The translations under genes and the position numbers were made by a program. Shown here in pieces: positions 10,578 through 18,040 of a stretch of DNA of 64,000 bases. Numbering within the stretch: position 1 is the stretch's first letter; every line of letters starts with the position of its first letter. Origin of the DNA: Methylobacterium sp. 17Sr1-1 (lineage in GTDB: Bacteria; Pseudomonadota; Alphaproteobacteria; Rhizobiales; Beijerinckiaceae); assembly GCF_003173775.1 (NCBI RefSeq), contig NZ_CP029552.1, positions 5,087,001-5,151,000 of the forward strand. The letters run 5' to 3'. The notes beneath the pieces were generated by a model. It saw nothing but the letters and a program-made list of their open reading frames with translations, was not told where the DNA came from and ran no database searches.

Positions 10578-11102
10578 TCAACGCTGCTGATCTGCGTATC
10601 GACACCACGAGAGCCAAATCTCGTCCACGGCCGCAACAGCAGTGCGGGTTGGCCGAAGCTGGTGAGCCTCGTCCTCTGCGCCGCGATAGATCGGGTGATC
10701 GACCGGAGTGACGACGACCGGGGGGTTGCCGAACTGGTCGGCGGTGATGTCGACGACAAATCCCTCCGCTTCGACCCACGCATGGCTGACCCAACCATCG
10801 ACGGTGAGCAGGCCGAAGCCTTGGTGATGATGCGGCTGGCCACTTCTGAGTGCGGCTCGGATGCCGCGCCGCTCCAGTGCCCTGGCGAGCAGCAGGCTGG
10901 ACCGCACGCAGGTCCACTGGGATAACGTGAACGGTGCGGGCGGCCCCCATTTCTCGTGCCAGCGCGGCCAATGGGAGAGCAGAAACGTCCTCGCGGCGGT
11001 CGCGACCGCGAGCAGCATGGTCTGAGTGTCCGCCGAACTCCCGAGCCATTCCGGGGCGGCCTGACCGTGGTCCTCCGGTTCAATCAAAGGTCTCTGGCTC
11101 AC
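10578..11102 (-). CDS. transglutaminase-like cysteine-protease-fold protein
   Basis: A 174-residue protein from a GTG. It shows a plausible papain/transglutaminase triad in the correct order: Cys65 (QWTCVRSSLLLARALERRG), His107 (GWVSHAWVEAEG) and Asp118 (FVVDITADQFG). The spacing and the helix after the cysteine match the transglutaminase-core group that also contains the leader proteases of lasso-peptide systems, though no precursor or cyclase gene is near. A single-domain enzyme without signal peptide, so cytoplasmic. It is flanked on both sides by more than 120 bases of non-coding DNA and has no operon partner. Substrate unknown. The ATG at residue 29 is a shorter alternative. Confidence 0.65.
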   Translation of the reverse strand: MSQRPLIEPEDHGQAAPEWLGSSADTQTMLLAVATAARTFLLSHWPRWHEKWGPPAPFTLSQWTCVRSSLLLARALERRGIRAALRSGQPHHHQGFGLLTVDGWVSHAWVEAEGFVVDITADQFGNPPVVVTPVDHPIYRGAEDEAHQLRPTRTAVAAVDEIWLSWCRYADQQR

Positions 11103-11230
11103 CGATTGCCTGAAAGCACACAGGCCGAGGACGCACGATGGGTCGGCCGTAGCCTCTCACGTCGCCAAGCTGATCGGGCGTCGAACCTGAAGGGCGCCAC
11201 CTCCTCACGGGAGGCGGGGCCCATTCTTCG

Positions 11231-11935
11231 TCAGCAGCCGAGCTGCCTCGCCAGATCGGCGAGATCGGAGGCGGAACAATCCACCGGCACCAGCGGCGCC
11301 GGCTCGCCGGTGCCCGGGCCGCTCTCGTCGGGCCGGGCGATATGGGCGGTAGCCAGCCCGCAGGCGGCCGCCGCGGCGAGATCGGAGGAATGGGCCGCCA
11401 CCATCATCACCTCGCCCGGCCGGAGCCGCAGGGCCTCGACGGCGCGGAGATAGACGGCGGGCTTCGGCTTGTAGTCCTGGGCGAACTCGGCCCCGAGCAC
11501 CGCGTCCCAGGGCAGGCGGTTGCGGCGGGCCTGCGCGATGGCGAGCCGCACATGCGCGTTGGAGCAGGGCGCCAGCAGGTATTTCTCGCGCAGCCGCGTC
11601 AGGGCGTGCGGCACCTCCGGCCAGGCATCGAGCCGGTGCCAGGCGAGAACCAGATCGCGGCGCGCCTCGGCCGGCACCACCTCGGCGAGGCCGATTCCCG
11701 CCAGCACGCCCTCCAGGCTCTCGCCGTGCAGGGTGTCGAGATCGGCATACGGGCGGGCGCCCTGGCGGATCGGCTCCATGCCGGGCTGGTAGCGGTCGCG
11801 CCAGGCCCGCGCGAAGGCGCCTCCGTCGAGGTCGGGCCGGAACGGAGCCAGGATCCGCGCCGCCTCCCGGGCGACGCCGCCGTGCCAGTCGAGCAGGGTG
11901 CCGAAGACGTCGAAGATGAGGGCCTGGATCGCCAT
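11231..11935 (-). CDS. haloacid dehalogenase, type II
   Basis: A 234-residue HAD hydrolase. Motif I is IFDVFGTLLDW (nucleophile Asp at residue 9, followed by VFGT as in L-2-haloacid dehalogenases rather than DGT), motif II is LAPCSNAHVRLA with the asparagine of the family, motif III is YKPKPAVYLRA, and the acidic motif reads MMVAAHSSDLAAAAACG. This set is typical of (S)-2-haloacid dehalogenases, which hydrolyse 2-halo acids to (R)-2-hydroxy acids. Real physiological substrates of chromosomal members are often unknown. The gene stands alone. Confidence 0.88.
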   Translation of the reverse strand: MAIQALIFDVFGTLLDWHGGVAREAARILAPFRPDLDGGAFARAWRDRYQPGMEPIRQGARPYADLDTLHGESLEGVLAGIGLAEVVPAEARRDLVLAWHRLDAWPEVPHALTRLREKYLLAPCSNAHVRLAIAQARRNRLPWDAVLGAEFAQDYKPKPAVYLRAVEALRLRPGEVMMVAAHSSDLAAAAACGLATAHIARPDESGPGTGEPAPLVPVDCSASDLADLARQLGC

Positions 11936-12086
11936 GCGGGCCGCCTCCCGGGTTGGTTCGTGTTGCCCGGAGTTATCGGCCCGGAGACCCGTGCTTCAAG
12001 GTCGTCCATCACCATCGGGTGAGCGGGAGCGGCACACGGGGTGGATCCGACAGAAATTTACCCCTCGTTAACGATGCCGTCAGAGC

Positions 12087-12305
12087 ATGCCCGGCATGTC
12101 GAGTTCCCGCAAATCACCCCCGATTCCGAAGCACGAAACGGCTCCGCGGAACACCATTCTGCGGACCCAGATAGACATCCTGCGGCAGAACCTGCGCTCC
12201 CGCCCGACGATGATCGAGGAATGGGAGCAGGAGATGCAGCGGGATGATTCGGCCGAGCGGGCCGTGGGCCGCCTGACACGGCTGAAAGCCAGTGGCAAGA
12301 TGTGA
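12087..12305 (+). CDS. small hypothetical protein, 72 residues
   Basis: The frame MPGMSSSRKSPPIPKHETAP, then TILRTQIDILRQNLRSRP and MIEEWEQEMQRDDSAERAVG, looks like a basic disordered head and an amphipathic helical body, unlike most shadow frames of this GC-rich DNA. Start could be either ATG (12087 or 12096). No domain is recognised and the neighbours give no clue. Confidence 0.45.
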   Translation: MPGMSSSRKSPPIPKHETAPRNTILRTQIDILRQNLRSRPTMIEEWEQEMQRDDSAERAVGRLTRLKASGKM

Positions 12306-12648
12306 AAAAGACTGTCTGTGAGTGCACGTAGATGGTGTGGAAGGGCGGCCGATTTCTCGCAGGGGCTCGCTTTCGGGGCGCATGATCGGTGATATAGTGC
12401 CTGATCCGGACAAAACGGTTCGATTGCGGACATAGGCTTGGCACTATCTGTCCAATATCTGACCGATACTGGGGGAGGTGCCGGTTTGCGGGAGCGCCGG
12501 GGAGTGCGGCGGGCGGTCCCATCCGATTCGAGTCGGCATCGAGCGTCGTCTTGCGGTCAAGCCCTGAACCATAGGCAAAAATTCTTCGACAATGCGGCGC
12601 GGGCCCTTCCTCGCCCCAAACGGCCTCGCGGGGAGCGATGACGCTCCG
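12306..12648. other. 343-bp stretch without a gene, with a nested inverted repeat
   Basis: Between the small rightward gene and the 3' end of the leftward YoaK-type gene. It is AT-richer than its surroundings and holds two nested inverted repeats: outer ATCGGT (12385-12390) with ACCGAT (12473-12478), inner ATAGTGCC (12394-12401) with GGCACTAT (12440-12447). No reading frame with family features crosses it. It may be a regulatory or small-RNA locus, or scar DNA. Confidence 0.4.
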
Positions 12649-13308
12649 TCATGCCGCCGCGGCGCCCCGGGTCGCCCGCCCGACCGCGAGCGCCAGCACG
12701 AGCCCGACGCCCGTCACCGGCACCACCAGCGCCTCCAGCCCGTAGCCGCGATAGGCCAGTCCTCCGGCCACGGCGCCGCCGACGAGTGCCAGCCAGGTGC
12801 AGGCATCCGGCACCCATCCGAAGGCCGGGCCGAGCCGCGTCGCCGCCTGGGCGAGGGTGTGGCTGAGGCTGAACAGCGTGCCGGTCACGAAGGTGACGCC
12901 GGGGCGGAAGCCCGCGCTCCGGCGGAGCGCCGCGTTCTGCGCCCCCATGGCGGCGGCGAGCAGCGGCGCGACCGGGCCCGGCGCCGGGCTGACGGCGAGC
13001 GCGAGGGCGAGCACCAGGAGCCCGGCCTCGACGCTCAGAACCGCCGCCGGCCCCCAGCGCCCGGGCACGCGCAGCGAGACCAGGCTGCCGCAGAAACCCC
13101 CGACCAGGAACGACACGAACAGCAGGCCGATCTCCCAGGCGACCGGGTGCCCCGTCTGGGCCAGCGAGACTGCGAACTGGGTCGAGTTGCCGCTCATGAA
13201 CGAGGTGTAGAGCCCGTCGAGCCGCAGGAAGCCGACGGCGTCGACGTAGCCCGCCGCGGCGGTGAGCAGGAGGCCGCCGGCGATGTCGAGGGGAGGGGTG
13301 TCGCGCAT
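12649..13308 (-). CDS. YoaK family (DUF1275) membrane protein
   Basis: A 219-residue protein with six to seven membrane helices. The family signature is clear: AAAGYVDAVGFLRLDGLYTSFMSGNST near the N-terminus (the A-G-x-x-D...F.a..SGN pattern), then FVGGFCGSLV-like second segment and AAAMGAQNAALRRSAG, and late GVTFVTGTLFSLSHTLA. Function of DUF1275 proteins is unknown; they are inner-membrane proteins. It starts 18 bases after the stop of the Pat-like gene on the same strand, so both probably form one transcript. Confidence 0.9.
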   Translation of the reverse strand: MRDTPPLDIAGGLLLTAAAGYVDAVGFLRLDGLYTSFMSGNSTQFAVSLAQTGHPVAWEIGLLFVSFLVGGFCGSLVSLRVPGRWGPAAVLSVEAGLLVLALALAVSPAPGPVAPLLAAAMGAQNAALRRSAGFRPGVTFVTGTLFSLSHTLAQAATRLGPAFGWVPDACTWLALVGGAVAGGLAYRGYGLEALVVPVTGVGLVLALAVGRATRGAAAA

Positions 13309-13326
13309 GAGGGGAGCTAAGGTCTT

Positions 13327-16083
13327 CTAGGATTCGGGCGCGGCACTCTCCTCCGTGAGCGTGCGCCGCACCAGCATCAGGTCGGGGTCGGAGGGATCCG
13401 TCCTTACCGTAAAGCCGAGCTTGCGGCACATCGCCAGCATGGTGGTATTTTCGCGGAGCACCTGGCCCTCGACGACCCGCAACCCGTCCGCCCGCGCCCA
13501 GTCGAGCATCAGCCCCATCAGGGCCCAGCCGAGGCCGAGGCCCTTGAGATCGGAGCGGACGAGGATCGCGTATTCCCCGGTCTCGTGGTTGGCGTCGGCG
13601 TGGAGGCGCACCGCCCCCATCATCGTGCCGTTGGCCTCCTCGATCGCCACGAAGGCGATGGCGCGGGCGTAGTCGAGCTGGGTCAGGCGGGCGAGGAAGG
13701 CGTGGCTGAAGTCGCGCACCGGCGCGAAGAAGCGCAGGCGCAGGTCCTCGGCGCTGACCTGCCGGAAGAACGTCTCGAACAGCCCCTCGTCCTCGGCCCG
13801 CACCGGCCGCACCAGGATCCCCTGGCCGTCCAGCACGAGGCGGCGCTCCCAGGCGCGCGGATAGGGCCGCACGGCGAAGCGCGCGTGGCTCGGGCCGGTG
13901 CCCGCATCGCGGCGGCGCTCCGGCGGCAGCGGCGCCACGGCGGCGCGGGCATCCAGCGCGATGACGCCGTCGCGGTCGGCGAGCAGCGGGTTGATGTCGA
14001 GTTCGCGCAGCTCCGGCAGGTCGGCGGCGAGCTGGCCGAGCTTGACCAGCACCAGGGCGACCGCCGCCTCGTCCGCCGCTGCCACGTCGCGATAGGCCTT
14101 GAGCCGGCGCGCCACCCGGGTGCGGCCGATCAGGTCGGCGGCGAGCCGCCGGTCGAGGGGCGGCAGCGCCAGCGCCCGGTCGTCGATCACCTCGACGGCG
14201 GTGCCGCCGCGGCCGAACACCACCACGGGGCCGAAGACCGGATCGTCGACGAGGCCGGCGATCAATTCGCGCGCCTGCGTCCGCCGCAGCATCGCCTGGA
14301 CGACGAAGCCGGTGACCCGGGCCTCCGGCCGCTCCTGCGCGACGCGCGCCAGCATCTCGCGGGCGGCGTCCCGTACCGCCGCCTCGCTGGTGAGGCCGAG
14401 CCGCACGCCGCCGACGTCGGACTTGTGCACCACGTCCGGCGAGACGAGCTTGAGCGCCACGGTGCCGCCCGCGGCGATGACCGGCCAGGCGGCCTCGGCC
14501 GCCGCGTCGGCGTCGGCGGCGAGGGTCACCGGCTGGGCCGGGATGCCGTAGGCGGCGAGCAGATCGGCCATCTCGCGCGGGTCGAGCCAGGTGCGGCCTT
14601 CCGCGAGCACGGACACGACGATCGCCCTGGCCGCACCCGCATCCGGCACCAGGTCGTCGGGCAGCACCGCCGGGGTGGTGGTGAGATCGTCCTGCGCCTC
14701 GCGGTAGCGCACCAGATGGGTGAAGCCCTCGACCGCATCGGCATCGGTGGCGAAGCGCGGGATGCCGGCCTGGCTCAGGATCTCGCCCGCCGCCTCGTCG
14801 CCGACGGTGACGGCGAAGACCGGCCGGGCCCGGAAGCTCCCCTTGCGGCCGGCCTTCACCGCCTCGACGATCGCCGTCGCCACCGCGCAGCCGCCGGACA
14901 AGGCGGTCGGCACGTTGATCACCAGCACGGCGTCGTTGTCGCGGTCGGCGATCAGCGCCTCCAGGGCCGCGGCGTAGCGCGGCCCGTCGGCGTCCGCCCC
15001 GATATCGACCGGGTTGCGCCAAGTGTCCGGGTTCGACGCGGCCGGATCCGTGCCCGGCACCGCCGCCGCGAGCCGCGCCCGCGTCTTGTCCGAGAGGCCC
15101 GCCAGGGTGCCGCCGAGATCCAGCAGCCGGTCGACCGCGATGGCGCCGACGCCGCGGCCATTGGCCAGGATCGCGAGGCGCCGGCCGGGGAAGGGGCGCT
15201 GGCGCCCCAGCGTCTCGACCGCCGAGAACATCTCGTCGAGGTCCTGCACCCGCAGGAGGCCCGCGCGGCGGAAGGCGGCGTCGTAGACCGCGTCGGTGCG
15301 GGCGAGGATTCCCGTATGGGTCGCGGCCCGGCCGTCGATGGTCCGGGCGGTGTCGTGCCGGCCGGAGCGCAGCACCACCACGGGCTTCGCCCGCGCGGCG
15401 GCCCGCGCCGCCGACATGAATTTCGGCGCGTCGGTCACGCTGTCGATCGAGAGCACGATCGCCCGGGTGCGGATGCAGGTGGCGAAGTGGTCGAGGCAGT
15501 CGGCGATGTCGACGTCGAGCGCGTTGCCGAGGGAGACGATGCCTGAGAAACCCGTGCCGCGTCCTTGCGCCCAGGCGACGATGCCCGCCGCCACCGTGCG
15601 CGACTGCGAGATCAGCGCGAGGTCGCCGGGGAGCGGCGCCCGGGCGAGCAGGCTGGCATTGAGGGCGGCGTGCGGCACCGCCAGCCCCATGCTGTCGGGC
15701 CCGACGAGGCGCAGGGAGTGCCGCCGGGCCGCCGCCCGCGCGGCCTCCGCCAGGGAATCCGGCCCGCTGCCGAGGCCGGTGGTGATGATGACGGCCGCGC
15801 CGCAGCCCCGGCGGCCCGCCGCTTCGACCACCTCCGGCACGGTCTCGGGCGGGGTGACGATCACCGCGAGGTCGGCGGGCTCGGGCAGGTCGGCGAGGTC
15901 GGCGAAGGCCTGCACGCCGTCGACGCTGTCATGGCGCGGGTTCACCGGCCAGATCGGGCCGGAGAATCCTGCCTCGCGCAGGTTGCGCAGGATCGCGGCG
16001 CCGAACGCGTTCGGCCGCGCGCTCGCGCCCACCAAAGCCACGGAGCGGGGGCTGAGGAGCCTGTCGAAGCGGTAGGTGCTCAT
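13327..16083 (-). CDS. Pat-like protein acetyltransferase / ADP-forming acyl-CoA synthetase
   Basis: A 918-residue multidomain protein from ATG 16083 (MSTYRFDRLLSPRSVALVGAS). Order: CoA-binding Rossmann domain with VALVGASARPNAFG (residues 11-130), succinyl-CoA-ligase-like flavodoxin domains (130-460), an ATP-grasp domain (480-710) with GTVALKLVSPDVVHKSDVGG, and a C-terminal GNAT domain (about 750-910) with YAILVRSDLKGLGLGWALM as the acetyl-CoA loop. This is the architecture of Pat/YfiQ, which acetylates acyl-CoA synthetases and other proteins. In bona fide Pat the synthetase part is an inactive acyl-CoA sensor; whether this one ligates is not decided. Co-directional with the YoaK-type gene. 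Confidence 0.9.
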   Translation of the reverse strand: MSTYRFDRLLSPRSVALVGASARPNAFGAAILRNLREAGFSGPIWPVNPRHDSVDGVQAFADLADLPEPADLAVIVTPPETVPEVVEAAGRRGCGAAVIITTGLGSGPDSLAEAARAAARRHSLRLVGPDSMGLAVPHAALNASLLARAPLPGDLALISQSRTVAAGIVAWAQGRGTGFSGIVSLGNALDVDIADCLDHFATCIRTRAIVLSIDSVTDAPKFMSAARAAARAKPVVVLRSGRHDTARTIDGRAATHTGILARTDAVYDAAFRRAGLLRVQDLDEMFSAVETLGRQRPFPGRRLAILANGRGVGAIAVDRLLDLGGTLAGLSDKTRARLAAAVPGTDPAASNPDTWRNPVDIGADADGPRYAAALEALIADRDNDAVLVINVPTALSGGCAVATAIVEAVKAGRKGSFRARPVFAVTVGDEAAGEILSQAGIPRFATDADAVEGFTHLVRYREAQDDLTTTPAVLPDDLVPDAGAARAIVVSVLAEGRTWLDPREMADLLAAYGIPAQPVTLAADADAAAEAAWPVIAAGGTVALKLVSPDVVHKSDVGGVRLGLTSEAAVRDAAREMLARVAQERPEARVTGFVVQAMLRRTQARELIAGLVDDPVFGPVVVFGRGGTAVEVIDDRALALPPLDRRLAADLIGRTRVARRLKAYRDVAAADEAAVALVLVKLGQLAADLPELRELDINPLLADRDGVIALDARAAVAPLPPERRRDAGTGPSHARFAVRPYPRAWERRLVLDGQGILVRPVRAEDEGLFETFFRQVSAEDLRLRFFAPVRDFSHAFLARLTQLDYARAIAFVAIEEANGTMMGAVRLHADANHETGEYAILVRSDLKGLGLGWALMGLMLDWARADGLRVVEGQVLRENTTMLAMCRKLGFTVRTDPSDPDLMLVRRTLTEESAAPES

Positions 16084-16380
16084 GCGGGTCTCATGAGGGC
16101 GTCCGGGCGTCGGCAATCGTCGCGGCGTCGTCGCTCGCCACGCCGGCAGTTAGGGCGGAGCAGCCGGAAGGTCACGCCGGGTCGTCGGCTCACGGGCTCG
16201 ACGGTGGTCCTGCCACCGCCTCGCAGTGCGATGGGATGATCGGAAGTGCAAGTTGCCGATTGTGCATTGCAACATAATTCTATTGCGGTGCATTATGATG
16301 AATGATTAGCTACGGGCTCCCGGCGAATCCCGGCTTTCCGGACGCGCTCCTCGCGCCGGACAGAACCTCCAGGACCACCG

Positions 16381-16707
16381 ATGCGTCTCCTCTCCCTCAC
16401 CGCCCTCGGCCTCGTTCTCGCCACCGCGGCCGGCGCCGCGGAACTGAACCCGCGCCAGGCCCACAGCCTTGATCTCGGCCCGGTGCGCGGCTCGGCCTAC
16501 TACACCGTCGAGAAGGACGGCCTGCGCGTCGTCGCCACCCTGGCGCCGACGGAGTCCAACACGGCCACCCCGCTGCGGGTGGTCACCACGCTCGCTTCCG
16601 AGCAGGTCGTCAGCTTCTCGGTGCCCGGCACCCAGGACGGCGCCGCCGCCTCGGTCGCCTTCGCCCGTCGCGGCGACCGGATCGAGGTCGCCTCGACCGG
16701 CTACTGA
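16381..16707 (+). CDS. secreted hypothetical protein, 108 residues
   Basis: Starts [24 protein letters not shown], a clear Sec signal peptide with a likely AxA cleavage near residue 20. The mature part (about 88 residues) is beta-rich: [17 protein letters not shown] and [19 protein letters not shown]. Periplasmic location follows; no family is recognised. An AT-rich tract at 16250-16310 upstream probably holds the promoter. A strong GC hairpin follows the stop. Confidence 0.7.
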   Translation: MRLLSLTALGLVLATAAGAAELNPRQAHSLDLGPVRGSAYYTVEKDGLRVVATLAPTESNTATPLRVVTTLASEQVVSFSVPGTQDGAAASVAFARRGDRIEVASTGY

Positions 16708-16720
16708 AGCCCTCCTGCCT

Positions 16721-16745
16721 CCCCGCGGATCGCGGATCCGCGGGG
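16721..16745 (+). terminator. GC hairpin
   Basis: CCCCGCGGATC and GATCCGCGGGG form a perfect 11-bp stem with a GCG loop, 13 bases after the stop of the secreted protein. No T tract. Confidence 0.45.
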
Positions 16746-16756
16746 GCGCTGCCCAT

Positions 16757-16816
16757 CCTTGCCTCTGCGGCGCGCGCGCGCCGCTTGCCTTGCCTCTGCG
16801 GCGTGCGCGCCGCTTG
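16757..16816. repeat. tandem duplication of about 30 bp
   Basis: Two head-to-tail units beginning CCTTGCCTCTGCGGCG and ending GCCGCTTG, 31 bases (16757-16787) and 29 bases (16788-16816). They differ by loss of one CG and a C-to-T change. Each unit can also fold through its GCGGCG..CGCCGC core. It lies in the leader of the parvulin gene, about 75 bases before the start. Confidence 0.7.
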
Positions 16817-16889
16817 TCTTGTCGGCCGATCTTTGCCACCTGTCCGGCGGTTTCAACCGACCTCGCGCACGGGCCCCAAGGATCACGCC

Positions 16890-17810
16890 ATGTCGACCCT
16901 CTCTCCCTTCTGGCGCAACGGCGCGCTCGCCCTCGGGCTCCTCTTGCCCGGATCCTTGCCGGGTGCGGCGCTCGCGCAAGCACCGGCCCCCGCCGCCCCG
17001 GCCGCGGCGCCTGCCGCCCCCGCCCCGTCCCCCGACACGGTCGTGGCCAAGGTCAACGGCGCGACCATCACCGCCGGCGACCTCGCGGTGGCGGCCGACG
17101 ATCCGGCCCTGTCGCTCCCCGGCGTCGACGACGCGCAGAAGAAGGGCCTTCTCGTCGACTATATGGTCGACCTGAAGATCGGCGCCCAGGCCGCCGAGAA
17201 GGCGAAGATCGCCGAGAACCCCGACTTCGTCCGCAAGCTCTCCTACTTCCGCGACAAGCTCCTCCTCGACGAGTACCTGGAGCGCGAGGCCAAGAAGGCG
17301 GTGACGCCGCAGGCCGAGCGGGCGCTCTACGACGAGACCGTCAAGGCGATGAAGCCCGAGGAGGAGGTGCATGCCCGCCACATCCTCGTCGACAACGAGG
17401 CCGAGGCCAAGAAGATCGCCGCGCGCCTGAAGGGCGGCGAGGACTTCGCCAAGGTCGCGGCCGAGACCTCGAAGGATCCTGGCTCCAAGGCCGAGGGCGG
17501 CGATCTCGGCTGGTTCACCAAGGAACGGATGGTCGCGCCCTTCGCCGACGCGGCGTTCAAGCTCGAGGCCGGCAAGATCTCCGAGCCGGTCAAGACCCAG
17601 TTCGGCTGGCACGTCATCAGGGTCGAGGAGAAGCGCACCAAGCCGGTGCCGAGCTTCGACGAGATGAAGGAGCAGGTCGAGGCCTACCTGACCCGCAAGA
17701 CGCAGCAGGACCTCATCACCAAGCTGCGCGAGAGCGCCAAGATCGAGAAGACCGCGGCGGCTCCGGCGTCGCCTGCCACGGCGCCGAAGGCGGACGAGAA
17801 GAAGAACTGA
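16890..17810 (+). CDS. periplasmic parvulin-type peptidyl-prolyl isomerase
   Basis: A 306-residue protein with an N-terminal Sec signal ([20 protein letters not shown], cleavage near residue 31), a Pro/Ala linker, an N-terminal helical SurA/PrsA-like chaperone region ([20 protein letters not shown]), and a PpiC rotamase domain at about 165-260. The rotamase shows [33 protein letters not shown] and [11 protein letters not shown], the canonical parvulin motifs. The tail is Lys/Ala-rich. It probably assists outer-membrane protein folding. A 20-bp perfect hairpin closes the transcript. Confidence 0.93.
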   Translation: MSTLSPFWRNGALALGLLLPGSLPGAALAQAPAPAAPAAAPAAPAPSPDTVVAKVNGATITAGDLAVAADDPALSLPGVDDAQKKGLLVDYMVDLKIGAQAAEKAKIAENPDFVRKLSYFRDKLLLDEYLEREAKKAVTPQAERALYDETVKAMKPEEEVHARHILVDNEAEAKKIAARLKGGEDFAKVAAETSKDPGSKAEGGDLGWFTKERMVAPFADAAFKLEAGKISEPVKTQFGWHVIRVEEKRTKPVPSFDEMKEQVEAYLTRKTQQDLITKLRESAKIEKTAAAPASPATAPKADEKKN

Positions 17811-17824
17811 GGATTGGTTCTTCA

Positions 17825-17867
17825 ATGAGAAAAGCCCCCGGAGCGATGCTCCGGGGGCTTTTCTCAT
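17825..17867 (+). terminator. strong terminator after the parvulin gene
   Basis: A perfect 20-bp stem (17825-17844 with 17848-17867, GAT loop) whose core is AAAAGCCCCCGGAGC / GCTCCGGGGGCTTTT. The A-rich and T-rich flanks on both sides make it usable in both directions; the leftward quiC transcript also runs toward it. Confidence 0.9.
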
Positions 17868-17906
17868 GAAATCATGCTCTTGATTTTCTCGCGACGGATT
17901 TCCCCA

Positions 17907-17961
17907 CCCTCTGTGTCATTCCGGGCTCCGCTTTCGCGGCCCCGGAATGACGCGGAGGGTT
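17907..17961. repeat. family 1 palindromic repeat, short form
   Basis: ACCCTCTGTGTCATTCCGGG pairs with CCCGGAATGACGCGGAGGGT around a short CTCCGC..GCGG centre. It is the terminal module of the longer copies at 26476, 47751, 52186 and 57413. It lies between convergent genes (parvulin and quiC). Confidence 0.85.
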
Positions 17962-18040
17962 GGCACCGCCGTCGAGCGGAGCGAGCGGGCTTCGAATTAT
18001 CCCCCTGGAATAGTGGGGACGGGCCCGCCCTGCTGACGTT

